A stretch of 64,000 nucleotides of DNA from Chitinophagaceae bacterium DXS (GTDB lineage: Bacteria > Bacteroidota > Bacteroidia > Chitinophagales > Chitinophagaceae), in NCBI GenBank assembly GCA_030345135.1, contig CP128386.1:2939677-3003676 (forward strand), read 5' to 3'. The translations under genes and the position numbers were made by a program. Position 1 is the first letter of the stretch. Each line of letters starts with the position of its first letter. Below the pieces are notes generated by a model that was not told the DNA's origin, did no database searches, and saw only the letters and a program-made list of their open reading frames with translations. This document shows, piece by piece, positions 1 to 9,347 of the stretch.

Positions 1-179
1 AGTTTCTGTTTATCAATTGCCAATGCAGTATCTTTCTTCAACTGTTTTTCAAGCGCTGTTTTTTGCGCAATAGTTTCCTGGAACAACCTGGACTGTTCCT
101 GCAAGGCCGCACGCTGTTTGGAGATCTCCTGTTGAAGATTTGTAAGATTTTTCCTGTTATTGCTTTCCTTGGTATCCAT
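1..179 (-). CDS. Partial coiled-coil protein (N-terminus only)
   Basis: The ATG lies at 177-179 on the minus strand and the frame stays open for 59 codons to the window edge, so only the N-terminus is seen. The residues are rich in Gln, Lys, Glu and Leu with heptad-like spacing (LQQEISKQ, LEKQLKK), which predicts a long soluble alpha-helical coiled coil. There is no signal peptide. The gene starts 25 bases after the stop of the upstream 1017-aa gene on the same strand, so it is probably the next member of that operon. No function can be assigned. Confidence 0.6.
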   Translation of the reverse strand, partial: MDTKESNNRKNLTNLQQEISKQRAALQEQSRLFQETIAQKTALEKQLKKDTALAIDKQK

Positions 180-203
180 CTTTCAACGAATTATGGTAAT
201 ACA

Positions 204-3200
204 TCATGGCAGCATATCATCCGCATGCACTGCAAGCAACACCGGATTCTGATATAATATTTCCGCCATGTTTGTTGAATTGAAACCCCAGGGTATATGC
301 TTTCCGTTTATTGTATCATCAGTTGGTACAACTGCATTATTGGTTGCATTCAGGTAAGAAAGTCTGAACGCTGCGTTGCCCTGGCTCAGATCATTCCAGG
401 TTCGCGGTGCTGTTGCACTTGTATCAGTATCTAAACCAAATCGTATTTCGCCAGGTCTCTCCTGTATGACAAAGAACCAACCGGGATCAGGTGGCGTGCC
501 ATCACGGTTGCCCCTTGCCGCTGCAGCCGTCAGGTCGAATCCGATAAACGTAAGATCTGGTGAGATGTGCGCGCTGAATAACGGATACTTTAAGTCTGTG
601 CCTAACAGTCGCTGGGCTTGCGTATCCGACCCATTGAATGCTGCGCGTTGTGCATAGATAACGGTATCCGGAAAACGATTCAATAACTCGCCCCTTATAA
701 CCAGTATCAGTGGGTTAGGCGTACTCATGCCAACCCTTGCAGAATGTGTTCCAAGCGTGGAGTTGGTAGGCCATTCATGAATCTTCTTTATGTCAAGATT
801 TTGCTCAGCCTGCGCAACATCACTCAAACCTCCCGTATTTACTGCATCAGACGAATCCCAGAATTGACGAAAATAACTACCACGCTGATCCGTCGGAAAT
901 TCGCGCCACAACAATTCTCTTCCTGTTTCATGATTTAAGCCAACCATAAAGGCTTCTATAAAGCGCTGGTTGCTTTCAACAAGTGTAATCGTATCTTTTG
1001 GAATAAGCCCAAGATTCGGACAGAAATAGTCAACACCAAGATCAACTACAGACTGGTAAGTGGGTGTATTAAATACCGGGTAAGCCATTACTGGTACAAT
1101 CTTATCGGCGGGCGGCATTGTATAACCAGGCATAAACTGTAACTGTCCATACACTTTTGCAGCAATCGTAAATATAGGATTGATTGCTGCAATCACATCG
1201 GTAGACAACGCATTTACATCCAATGACGCAACAGCCGGAATCCCTTGCCAATTGGTTGATTCAAAATAATCATTGTATTTCATCACAGCGGTCTGGAAGC
1301 GGGATTCACTTTCGAAATCCGCTACTTCTTTAAAGCTAATATTTCCAGGGTTTGTGGGAGCGAACATAGCACTTGCCACTTTATAGTTGCTTACGATCTC
1401 TACGTCCACGCTTATTTTATCAACCGTCAAAACAGACTGAAGTGAAGAAACTGTTTTAGGCGCCACCGCAGGAAATACATTGTTGGCAAGATTTATTCTT
1501 AATGAATTTTGTTTGAAGATAGTTTTTGCAGGATCCAGCCTCTTCATCACAGGTCCATTCGGCCTTTCTACTTTGCGATAAGCATAAGAGTACAATGCGT
1601 CGGGGACGGCGCTGTCTTCCATTTTTTTGAAAGCAGTAACGGAGCCGGACTTTACTTTGCGGAACATTTTATTACCTATTGCTGCTTTCTGCTCTGCCGG
1701 TTGATTTTTCAGGTGTTTGTTGTAGCCCGCATTAGACACTTGCTGTGCATGTTGCCCCCATTTTAATTTCCGGTTTGCTTCAATCACTTCACCTAATTGA
1801 CCCCACGCTTTATCCATTATTTCCTCCTGGCGCTTCTTTACATATTTTACGCCAACACCGGCAACTGCACGGCTTCTTGGATCAAGGTTCAGTTCATATA
1901 ACCATGAATTGTTGTTATTAAGTGCAGTGTCTGATGCATCCAGTTTTCTTGTGAGCGCATGCCATCTGCCATATAAATCCGGAACAATTAACGGATCATC
2001 CTTTATGTCGGGAAGCGGATCGGTATAGCCATACGGATTGGTGGTATATGGTTGCACAAGTGCCGGTGGAAATGTCGCTTCCATCATGTCTTCTCCCAGG
2101 TTAACCAATCCCGCAAGCTTCTTACGGTATGCTGTTGATGAGGCTGCAACGCTCCACGGATAAGGTAATCTTGTGTTGTAAGTGCCGGGAGGCAACACCG
2201 CTCCCTCCAGCATCAGTATGCCATTATTGAATACAGGACCAGCGCCAAAGTTTACATTCATGCCCGGCTGCTGAATATCCATTTCCCGCGTACCTACTTT
2301 CGGATCAACTTCTCTTGGTTTTAGTTTGCGTACGAGTGTTTCAAAATCGCCTTCCTTACCCGTCATGAACTGCCATTGAAAGTAGACCGGGAAATGATCA
2401 ACATAAGGCAGGTGGCCTTCATCATTTAAATGCGCAATACCGAATGATGGTTCTTGTGCCTTGTGTGTTTGTATAACCGATTCTTCCGCACCCAGACCAG
2501 CCAATCTGCCTGTTTCATAGGTTGGCACAAGAAAGCAATAATAAGTAGTGAATGGCTCTAGTTTTCGCGGACAAATAATGCGTGAGTATGCTCTGTCAGG
2601 ATTTGAATCTACCAGTTGTCTGAATCTGTCCAGCGCTGTATTTACATCGTTAGCGTTATCAGGACTTAAAAGATCAGTTGAATCAAGATCACCGTTTAAA
2701 TGTACATGTGCCCATGCCCATAATTCAGCAACTGTTGGCAGTGCACCGCTTTGCGCGCCGGTAGTTCCCGAAGGGTCGGTTGCTAAAGGCAATATTTGTA
2801 TGGAGGGCAATGCGCCCATAATGCCGGTATCATTCTTAAACTCATCTTCCTTCAGCGCCAACAACATGATCCATGGCCTTAGCTGGTGATTGTTTGCCTT
2901 GGCCGGACTATACTTCCACGGAAGGTCTTCCTCATAAAATTCTATGTATGGAAAATAGTTGGGAAGGAAATTTGTAATACCATTTTTAGGTTCTGTTTTG
3001 ACAATAACAGCGGTATTTAAACTGGTTATATCTCCCGGGGCAACGAGCGAAACCTGCTGCGTAACGCTGTCTGCAAAATTTGTGGCCCCCTTGCTGGCAG
3101 AGATGTTTGCAACTACATCTACTACCGCACGTTCTATTGTCCAGCCGCCCGCAGGTGGTGTTGCAAAGTTGCCGAGGTTCTCCAGCTCTTCTATTTTTGC

Positions 3201-3257
3201 AGCAATGCCACGTCTTGCCCATGGAAGAAATGCATACCTGGAAAGTGGATCGCTCAT
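204..3257 (-). CDS. Large uncharacterised protein (1017 aa)
   Basis: I do not recognise the family. The ATG at 3257 is preferred over a TTG at 3266 that abuts the stop of the upstream gene. The protein starts MSDPLSRYAFLPWARRG, has no signal peptide or membrane segment, and is a mixed alpha/beta soluble protein with many Pro, Trp and Tyr residues. It has no repeat and no catalytic motif I can identify. It follows the DUF6603-like gene by 9 bases, so the two are almost certainly co-transcribed and probably act together. The size and lack of a secretion signal would fit a cytoplasmic structural protein or a large cargo of an injection system, but that is only inference. Confidence 0.85.
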   Translation of the reverse strand: MSDPLSRYAFLPWARRGIAAKIEELENLGNFATPPAGGWTIERAVVDVVANISASKGATNFADSVTQQVSLVAPGDITSLNTAVIVKTEPKNGITNFLPNYFPYIEFYEEDLPWKYSPAKANNHQLRPWIMLLALKEDEFKNDTGIMGALPSIQILPLATDPSGTTGAQSGALPTVAELWAWAHVHLNGDLDSTDLLSPDNANDVNTALDRFRQLVDSNPDRAYSRIICPRKLEPFTTYYCFLVPTYETGRLAGLGAEESVIQTHKAQEPSFGIAHLNDEGHLPYVDHFPVYFQWQFMTGKEGDFETLVRKLKPREVDPKVGTREMDIQQPGMNVNFGAGPVFNNGILMLEGAVLPPGTYNTRLPYPWSVAASSTAYRKKLAGLVNLGEDMMEATFPPALVQPYTTNPYGYTDPLPDIKDDPLIVPDLYGRWHALTRKLDASDTALNNNNSWLYELNLDPRSRAVAGVGVKYVKKRQEEIMDKAWGQLGEVIEANRKLKWGQHAQQVSNAGYNKHLKNQPAEQKAAIGNKMFRKVKSGSVTAFKKMEDSAVPDALYSYAYRKVERPNGPVMKRLDPAKTIFKQNSLRINLANNVFPAVAPKTVSSLQSVLTVDKISVDVEIVSNYKVASAMFAPTNPGNISFKEVADFESESRFQTAVMKYNDYFESTNWQGIPAVASLDVNALSTDVIAAINPIFTIAAKVYGQLQFMPGYTMPPADKIVPVMAYPVFNTPTYQSVVDLGVDYFCPNLGLIPKDTITLVESNQRFIEAFMVGLNHETGRELLWREFPTDQRGSYFRQFWDSSDAVNTGGLSDVAQAEQNLDIKKIHEWPTNSTLGTHSARVGMSTPNPLILVIRGELLNRFPDTVIYAQRAAFNGSDTQAQRLLGTDLKYPLFSAHISPDLTFIGFDLTAAAARGNRDGTPPDPGWFFVIQERPGEIRFGLDTDTSATAPRTWNDLSQGNAAFRLSYLNATNNAVVPTDDTINGKHIPWGFNSTNMAEILYQNPVLLAVHADDMLP

Positions 3258-3266
3258 AACAGACAA

Positions 3267-6200
3267 TTAAAAAGATGATACAATATCAAGTTTACCTTCC
3301 AATGCAGGATTTGCAGCTATGGCCCGTTTTTGCATGCCCACTGCTTCCGCAACAGAGCCTGCTGTCATACTTCCAAATACAGAAAGATCATCTGTATTTA
3401 CTACGGAATATTTTTTACCACCAACCTTAACTTTTGGTGGTGACAATGGTGAATCCATTTTTGCTTTTGTTCCGAATTTATTCTTAGCCGCCGCTCCGTT
3501 CTTTAAAAATGCATTGAAACGGATGTTGTCAAAAATGCGTTTGGGTAATGTGTTCTTTGGCTTGTCAAAATCATCAATAATGATCTCTTCAAATTCTACA
3601 TCTCTTTCGCGGAAGTAGTCCGATGTTAAAATGTTAGAGCCATTTGCACTCAGGCCACTGTTGTATTTTTCAAAAGAAGGACGGCTTAATTTTTCAGTCT
3701 CTGTAATATCAAAGAATTGAGCAGGAGCAAATTCTTCCTGCAAATCGTTCTTACCCATGTCCGCCAACGCAACCGAGAATTTTGTATAATCAGCAGGCTT
3801 CGCAGTGCCAAACAAACTTATTTCTATATCTAACGGTACTACCTTTTGTGAAACGGACAAACTCTTATCAGGATGTGCTATAATTGAATCTGCAGTGTTG
3901 GTAATGGTACGTAAGGTTACCATACTGTCGGAAGTAACGGATCCATCTTCAACAGGTGTGATCCAGTTCTCTTTATTACTCAGCGCTTCTTTCAGTTTTG
4001 GCAGAACCGGAACATCCGGTATTGCTGTTGTATCGCTATCGCCCCATGTTGTTTCTACGCTTGCACTGATGTTGATGATGAAGATGATCTTGATCTTAAC
4101 CTTGCCGGCGATATGCCATGGTGTTGGTCCTTCAAGTGAACCGTTGAAGGAAATAGTCATCAACTCTCCACCCCACGCGTAGACAGTTAATCCCGCAGAC
4201 AAAGTGATCTTGAAATAGAATGGATTAAACTGGAAGAGTGCATCAAAATTAAACCAGCCTTTTATTTCACATGGACCTGCTTTAAAATGAAAATCAACGC
4301 CCGCGCCGAATTGTACAGTGTTTGATGTTACCGCAAAATAAGTTGTGATAACGAGCCGCGGATTGCCGGTAAGTAGATTGATGGTAAGCCTTTTCAATTG
4401 CGGCAAATCCAGTGGTGGCGGTGCATAATCAGGATGGAAGCCGCCAAGCGTAAACAGGAAGTTGCTGTTGTCACCCCACTTTATACGCAGCGCCATATCC
4501 CCTTCCAATGTGAACGTAAGCAGCCTTGAATCGAAAATGGCCGCATCAAAAGTGATGTATTCCGCTTCAAAATCTATCGTACCTACAAAGGCAACTTTTA
4601 AACTAAGAATTGCTGCTTCTTCTGTTGGGAGCACCATTTTTATAATACCAATAATGGCAAGACGGATTGGGTTTGGCACTTCCAGCATTAAGCCTATTTC
4701 AAGCGAGATCAATGTTGGCGTTCCCCATCCGATAATGCCCATCAGCCCGAATGCATATCTATCCTGCTGCTGCGGAAAAATGCTTTCCAGTGATGAAATA
4801 ATCTGTGTGGCGTTAGCGATCGGATTGCTGGGAAACATGATATTGTCGATAGCATTGTTTCTTACGCCGTCTCTCAATGCATTCAGTATCATCGTCCGGT
4901 TTACACCAATCAAACCTCCCACTCCATTCAATGTAAAACCAAAGCTTAACTGTATCGGCGTAAACTCAGCAGTAATCATCAGTAACATGCTAAAGCCAGG
5001 CGAACCATCCGGCGCTTTAGTAGTGATGATAATTACAGCTACTACATTTACTACTTCTTGTATAGACAGTTGGGCAATACCTTCATACCTGCCCTTATCA
5101 AACATGAAATTCAGGTATCCGCCGCCTTTAACGATGCCCGCATCAAGTGATAAGCCAATTCCTGATGGCGGCTTAAAGTCGATACCAACATTCATGAAGC
5201 TAAGATTGCCCGAGTTGTCTGACGGAAAACTAAAGTTGGCCTGCATGCCCATGTCCTTCACCACCGCCTGGAACGGTCCTAATGACAATCCTATATCAGC
5301 GCCGATACCAATTGGAATTGTATCATCCTGAGCCTTGATGGTAAGCGTGAGTGCTGATATTAAAATCGGGCCAATTTGTATGTGCAGCGGGAACTGAATT
5401 TCCAAACCTCCTGAACCATCAAAATAAAATCCACGCGCGCTGTCATAACCCATGATCAGTTCAAGGTCTATCACAAAGCCATTTGCAGGAAGTACTGACG
5501 CGAGAAAGCCATCAGGGTTACCGGGTTTGATAACGATCTTACCACCTTGCAGCTTGCCTTCGATACCGAATCTGCCTGATGCTTTTCCTCCATCCCAGGT
5601 AAGGCCTACTGTTCCTGTAATGCTTAGATCGGTGAACTCAAACCTGCTTGCGTTTGCAGTTCCTATTGCGATAAAAGGTTGACCTGCACCAGCTGTTCCG
5701 GGAATACTGAATGTTACGCCAAGATCACCGGTAATGGGAGAAGGATTGCTCAAGGGAATAATGCTTACCTGTAAACCTGGTTGCAGCGTAAGCCCAAATT
5801 CCAACGGCAACACGGCATTTGCGGTAACTGTTACTTTGAAATTTGGTGTATTTAAAGCATAGCCTCCATTCAGCCGGAATGATTCAGTGAACAGAAAGTC
5901 AATACCGCGCGGAGTAACAGTGGTGTTTGATTTAATCCTGAACATGAACAGTTCCAGCTCCTGCGGCGTATTTAATATCGCGGGAAGGTTAAGGCTTAAA
6001 GCAATCTTTTGTAGCTTTTGCAACAATACAATTCCATCAAATGCAGGTGTATCCCATCCATACAATGTCTCCATCAACGCTCCGGGATCTTTAAAAAGTT
6101 GAGGGATATTATTAAACTGAACGCGCTTCTTTACATACGGTGTTGGAGGCCCCTGGGTATTGATAGTTGTGGAATCTGTTTTCTCAATAATACCTGCGAA

Positions 6201-6677
6201 CTCAAGTCCCGCGGCCAGTATTGAACTGGCACGTTCAAGATAAACTACTGTAAGATGTTGTAATAAGTTGCTGACAAAATTGGTAAGAAAGGTCTGGACT
6301 TCGGCCTGATTAGGCAGCGACATACCTGATAAAAAAGCATTTAATGCCGTTTTTATATTGAGGCAGTCGTCGATGATCTGCGCAACTTTCTCTATCAGTT
6401 GCGTTACAATATTTCCACTTGTGTTCCAGTCTTCCGCATTAACAGCATCGATGAGTTGCGAGATTAATGGTGGCAGTTCATATAGCTGATCTACCACATC
6501 AGACACTGCATGATTGAACTGGGAATTATTTTCAAGGGAATCAGGAGGATCAATACCTAATTCTGCAAGAAGCAGCATCACTTCTCCCTGCTCAATCCTC
6601 TCCTTCAGCGGGTCAAAAACTTTGACCAACTCCATTGAAATTACTTCAAGCGTTCCTGGTGTTTGATTAGTCGGCAT
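3267..6677 (-). CDS. Giant beta-rich protein, DUF6603-like (1136 aa)
   Basis: Starting at the ATG at 6677 (MPTNQTPGTLEV) gives an 11-base overlap with the protease gene upstream; a longer reading from 6737 would overlap it by 71 bases and is less likely. Residues ~1-150 are helical. Residues ~200-900 are a long series of alternating beta strands rich in Gly, Ile, Phe and Leu (for example GIGADIGLSLGPFQAVV, GLSLDAGIVKGGGYLNF), reminiscent of DUF6603 proteins. The C-terminal ~200 residues are more polar. There is no signal peptide, so an outer-membrane barrel is unlikely. The DUF assignment is from memory of the family's look and is tentative. The gene lies between a protease gene and a second giant gene, implying a joint function. 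Confidence 0.8.
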   Translation of the reverse strand: MPTNQTPGTLEVISMELVKVFDPLKERIEQGEVMLLLAELGIDPPDSLENNSQFNHAVSDVVDQLYELPPLISQLIDAVNAEDWNTSGNIVTQLIEKVAQIIDDCLNIKTALNAFLSGMSLPNQAEVQTFLTNFVSNLLQHLTVVYLERASSILAAGLEFAGIIEKTDSTTINTQGPPTPYVKKRVQFNNIPQLFKDPGALMETLYGWDTPAFDGIVLLQKLQKIALSLNLPAILNTPQELELFMFRIKSNTTVTPRGIDFLFTESFRLNGGYALNTPNFKVTVTANAVLPLEFGLTLQPGLQVSIIPLSNPSPITGDLGVTFSIPGTAGAGQPFIAIGTANASRFEFTDLSITGTVGLTWDGGKASGRFGIEGKLQGGKIVIKPGNPDGFLASVLPANGFVIDLELIMGYDSARGFYFDGSGGLEIQFPLHIQIGPILISALTLTIKAQDDTIPIGIGADIGLSLGPFQAVVKDMGMQANFSFPSDNSGNLSFMNVGIDFKPPSGIGLSLDAGIVKGGGYLNFMFDKGRYEGIAQLSIQEVVNVVAVIIITTKAPDGSPGFSMLLMITAEFTPIQLSFGFTLNGVGGLIGVNRTMILNALRDGVRNNAIDNIMFPSNPIANATQIISSLESIFPQQQDRYAFGLMGIIGWGTPTLISLEIGLMLEVPNPIRLAIIGIIKMVLPTEEAAILSLKVAFVGTIDFEAEYITFDAAIFDSRLLTFTLEGDMALRIKWGDNSNFLFTLGGFHPDYAPPPLDLPQLKRLTINLLTGNPRLVITTYFAVTSNTVQFGAGVDFHFKAGPCEIKGWFNFDALFQFNPFYFKITLSAGLTVYAWGGELMTISFNGSLEGPTPWHIAGKVKIKIIFIINISASVETTWGDSDTTAIPDVPVLPKLKEALSNKENWITPVEDGSVTSDSMVTLRTITNTADSIIAHPDKSLSVSQKVVPLDIEISLFGTAKPADYTKFSVALADMGKNDLQEEFAPAQFFDITETEKLSRPSFEKYNSGLSANGSNILTSDYFRERDVEFEEIIIDDFDKPKNTLPKRIFDNIRFNAFLKNGAAAKNKFGTKAKMDSPLSPPKVKVGGKKYSVVNTDDLSVFGSMTAGSVAEAVGMQKRAIAANPALEGKLDIVSSF

Positions 6678-8229
6678 GAGCTTCCTGATGAATTGGTTTA
6701 CCACATTTGGCACAAAGCGGAACTTTCTGCAATGCATCTTTCAAAGAATCAAACCCTTTGAACCGGTCGGCGAAAGTGAAAGCAAATCCACTATAATCGT
6801 CCACTGCTTTGGCCAGTTTTATGCTACCATTACGCTCCAGCACTTCGCTCATTTTGATGAGCAGGTTTTGCAGTGAGTATCCGTTGATCTCACCTGGAAC
6901 TACATGCTGAGGGTCTGTGAAATTCTTAAGTATATGCCCAATATATTCCGGACCATTCATTCTATGCCACGCCACTTTTACTTCCCTGTTATCATTGATA
7001 AGATCCATTACTTCATTGCGATGATCCAGGAGTATTTGCAGAAACATTTCTCCCTGGGGTATTGACCTGATCTGTTTTTCAACAACGTTAACATAGCTGC
7101 CGGCGCGTATTGGCTTTGCGATAGCTTCGCTGATACCACTCAGCGGGATGGAATTTGGGGTTCCGCTGCTCATCACAGATATGCCAAGGCGATTCTGCAC
7201 ATTTTGAATGGGAAATACGCTCGCCTGTCCACTGGGAACGATCTTTCCATCAGCACCTCTTGTCGCGGGTACTGCAAAAAGCAATGCCACAACCTGGTTT
7301 CTACTGTTTACAACCACAGAGCCGGAATCGCCCTCATTTGCCATTAACGGACTTTCCGCAAGTGGTGAGATCCTGGTAATGCAGTTGGCATAGACAATTG
7401 TGCCGGACGCAGGATTGGACTTATCCGCTGTAACATTTGCGGTGGAACCAACTGCCTCCACTTTACCGAAAGTTAATCCCGTTGTTCTGCCTCTTTTTCT
7501 TACCCTGTCGTTCAGTGCAATGCCGGGTGAGGAACCAAACACGGGACCTATCTCTTCTATTGAGTTGGAAAAGAAAACAGTCTTCGGATCTGTAGCATCC
7601 TGTCCCAACAACTTTGCAATAGCTGCGTCAACCAGGTTGGTTGTTCCTTGTCCTGGAGGCAAGGTACCCAGGCTGGAAGCTGTTCCGCTAACATCTCCGG
7701 CTTGCCCGCAAAACACTTCGGCTATATCATAACACAAACAGCAACTGCAACCGCTTGGAGATGATGGCTGCCCTACTCTTTGTCCCACCGTGCCTGTTTT
7801 ACCTATAATGACGTGGTGATTGGATAGCAGGTAGATCTTTTTGCTGCCCTCTGCTTCTGCATCCCTGGTTACAAAACACCCCAGTGTTCCGTTTCCAATG
7901 CCGGTATTGATTTGTATGCCGCCTGTTAGCAGGTCATAACCGGATTCATCCGTGGCGTGAAATTCCATTATTTCAACAAGCACATCGGTTGGAACACCTT
8001 TTATTTCAGACGGAATAATTTCTTCTGGTTTCAATGCAGACTTGTCAACCTTGGTTTTCACGATCACCCGGAAACAAATGATATCTGTAAGCTCGCCGTT
8101 CTTTCTTTTCAGGCCCACCTCCACGCTGGAAACATTCGGATAATTACGCTGCAATTCAGCCTGCACTTCGGGCAACATTGCCAGAAGCCGGTCCGTTGTT
8201 GCAATTATTTCTTGTCTTGACTGTTCCAT
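6667..8229 (-). CDS. Chymotrypsin-fold serine protease with fused C-terminal helical domain (520 aa)
   Basis: The ATG at 8229 is chosen over a GTG at 8238. Residues ~1-105 form an N-terminal module (VEVGLKRKNGELTD ... GVPTDVLVEI) that recurs in the protease at 9348-11279. Residues ~110-360 are a chymotrypsin-type fold with a plausible triad His139 (SNHHV), Asp201 (LVDAAIA) and Ser302 (EGDSGSVV). A Cys cluster, CSCCLC (161-166), sits between His and Asp. Residues ~385-500 are a helical domain matching the whole of the next gene product. The C-terminus has a CxxC (CAKCGK), possibly a metal-binding knuckle. No signal peptide is seen, so it acts in the cytoplasm or leaves by a non-Sec route. NAL1-like bacterial proteases are the nearest thing I recall; the substrate is unknown. 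Confidence 0.85.
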   Translation of the reverse strand: MEQSRQEIIATTDRLLAMLPEVQAELQRNYPNVSSVEVGLKRKNGELTDIICFRVIVKTKVDKSALKPEEIIPSEIKGVPTDVLVEIMEFHATDESGYDLLTGGIQINTGIGNGTLGCFVTRDAEAEGSKKIYLLSNHHVIIGKTGTVGQRVGQPSSPSGCSCCLCYDIAEVFCGQAGDVSGTASSLGTLPPGQGTTNLVDAAIAKLLGQDATDPKTVFFSNSIEEIGPVFGSSPGIALNDRVRKRGRTTGLTFGKVEAVGSTANVTADKSNPASGTIVYANCITRISPLAESPLMANEGDSGSVVVNSRNQVVALLFAVPATRGADGKIVPSGQASVFPIQNVQNRLGISVMSSGTPNSIPLSGISEAIAKPIRAGSYVNVVEKQIRSIPQGEMFLQILLDHRNEVMDLINDNREVKVAWHRMNGPEYIGHILKNFTDPQHVVPGEINGYSLQNLLIKMSEVLERNGSIKLAKAVDDYSGFAFTFADRFKGFDSLKDALQKVPLCAKCGKPIHQEAHAD

Positions 8230-8238
8230 AATACACAC

Positions 8239-8655
8239 TTAACTAAGTGAAGTTTCAGGAGGTAATGCTTTAATCGATTTTAGCTTTTCCAGCACATCAT
8301 TCAAACTCCCGCATTCATTTATCCATTGCATGATCAGGCTGATATGATCGCTGATGGCTTTTCTTAACGGCGGACTTCCTGCATCCTGTAACGCAGCAGC
8401 CATGCGACGTATAAGTGCCGTCTGGGTAACTCCGTTAATTTCCCTTTTCCATTTAATGCCCGGCTCCATTCCACTTTCAAGAAAAGCTGACACAAATGCG
8501 GGTCCGTTATTTCTCTGCCATGCCACAATAACCTGCCGGTGATGACCTACCAAAAAGAACACTTCATCTACATGCGCGTTAAATACTTTCAGTAGTTCCG
8601 TGCCAGCTGCAGTTTTCCTCAGCGCAATGTCTATCAAGTCAATATCATACGTCAT
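8239..8655 (-). CDS. Small helical protein matching the C-terminal domain of the adjacent protease (138 aa)
   Basis: Nearly the full length aligns by eye with residues ~385-500 of the protease encoded just downstream. Shared landmarks are VAWQRNNGP versus VAWHRMNGP, REING versus GEING, a Leu-rich helix, and SLNDVLEKL versus SLKDALQKV. It contains no catalytic motif. The start codon overlaps the stop of the 227-aa gene (ATGA, 8652-8655), and the protease ATG follows this gene's stop by 9 bases, so expression is coupled. A free copy of a protease's extra domain could be a regulator, competitor or adaptor for the protease; this is inference. It may have arisen by partial gene duplication. Confidence 0.8.
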   Translation of the reverse strand: MTYDIDLIDIALRKTAAGTELLKVFNAHVDEVFFLVGHHRQVIVAWQRNNGPAFVSAFLESGMEPGIKWKREINGVTQTALIRRMAAALQDAGSPPLRKAISDHISLIMQWINECGSLNDVLEKLKSIKALPPETSLS

Positions 8656-9335
8656 ACAGGCTGTGGTGTTGTGTCAGAAAAAAGCCATTCTCCCGTTGCT
8701 GCGTCAATAATATGCCGCATATGATTGCGCGCATCGATTGGAATACCGCCGCGTCGCGCCGCATATCCTTCCCCTTCAAGATCAATTCCTCTTGTTTGTA
8801 TGATCCACACTGCCCTGTCAGAATATCTTATTGTTGAGTGAACAACATAGTAGGCCATTACCTGCCTGGCTTTTTTAGGCGATACCGGCCCGGCAAGATC
8901 AAGCTTCTTTAATGCCGTATAAAAATCAACAGACGGTGTGACCGCTGGCAATGCAATAAATTTTTCACCTTTCATCCTCAACTGCTTTTCTTCTTCCGCG
9001 GCATTGGGGAATGGTGCAATAGCTGCTTCGTTTTCCGGCCATGCAGAGGCAATTTTTAATATTTGCTGCGTATGCGGATTGGTCACTACGGATAACGCCT
9101 TTATGTTCGGAAATCTCGCTCTGCCATTGCGTTGCGTTATGTTTTGCAAATCGTTGAATTGCATGGCAACGGCCATCTCTTCATTTTTAAAGGTCGACTG
9201 ATCCTCCAGCGATATATTAAAGAACGGCATGAACTGTGAAGCAATGGTTGTCTCTTCAGCCTTTACCGAAGCGTCTTTTACTTCAAAACCCAGATTGGTA
9301 GAAACTTTTTGTACTATTGTTTGTTCAACCGCCAT
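8652..9335 (-). CDS. Uncharacterised protein with PepSY-like C-terminus (227 aa)
   Basis: I do not recognise the family. The N-terminal ~120 residues are mixed and acidic. The C-terminal ~70 residues (AVWIIQTRGI ... HIIDAATGEWLF) look like the strand-turn-strand ending of PepSY-type domains, which often inhibit or chaperone proteases. The resemblance is by eye only. There is no signal peptide. The ATG at 9335 lies 12 bases after the stop of the upstream protease gene, and the stop overlaps the next start by 4 bases. Its position between two protease genes would fit a role in controlling them. Confidence 0.75.
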   Translation of the reverse strand: MAVEQTIVQKVSTNLGFEVKDASVKAEETTIASQFMPFFNISLEDQSTFKNEEMAVAMQFNDLQNITQRNGRARFPNIKALSVVTNPHTQQILKIASAWPENEAAIAPFPNAAEEEKQLRMKGEKFIALPAVTPSVDFYTALKKLDLAGPVSPKKARQVMAYYVVHSTIRYSDRAVWIIQTRGIDLEGEGYAARRGGIPIDARNHMRHIIDAATGEWLFSDTTPQPV

Positions 9336-9347
9336 AACATAATCTGT

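Noticed and set aside
4462-5331. 289-codon plus-strand frame opposite the 1136-aa gene
   Set aside because: Mirror of the beta-rich coding strand; the minus-strand gene is continuous and part of an operon.
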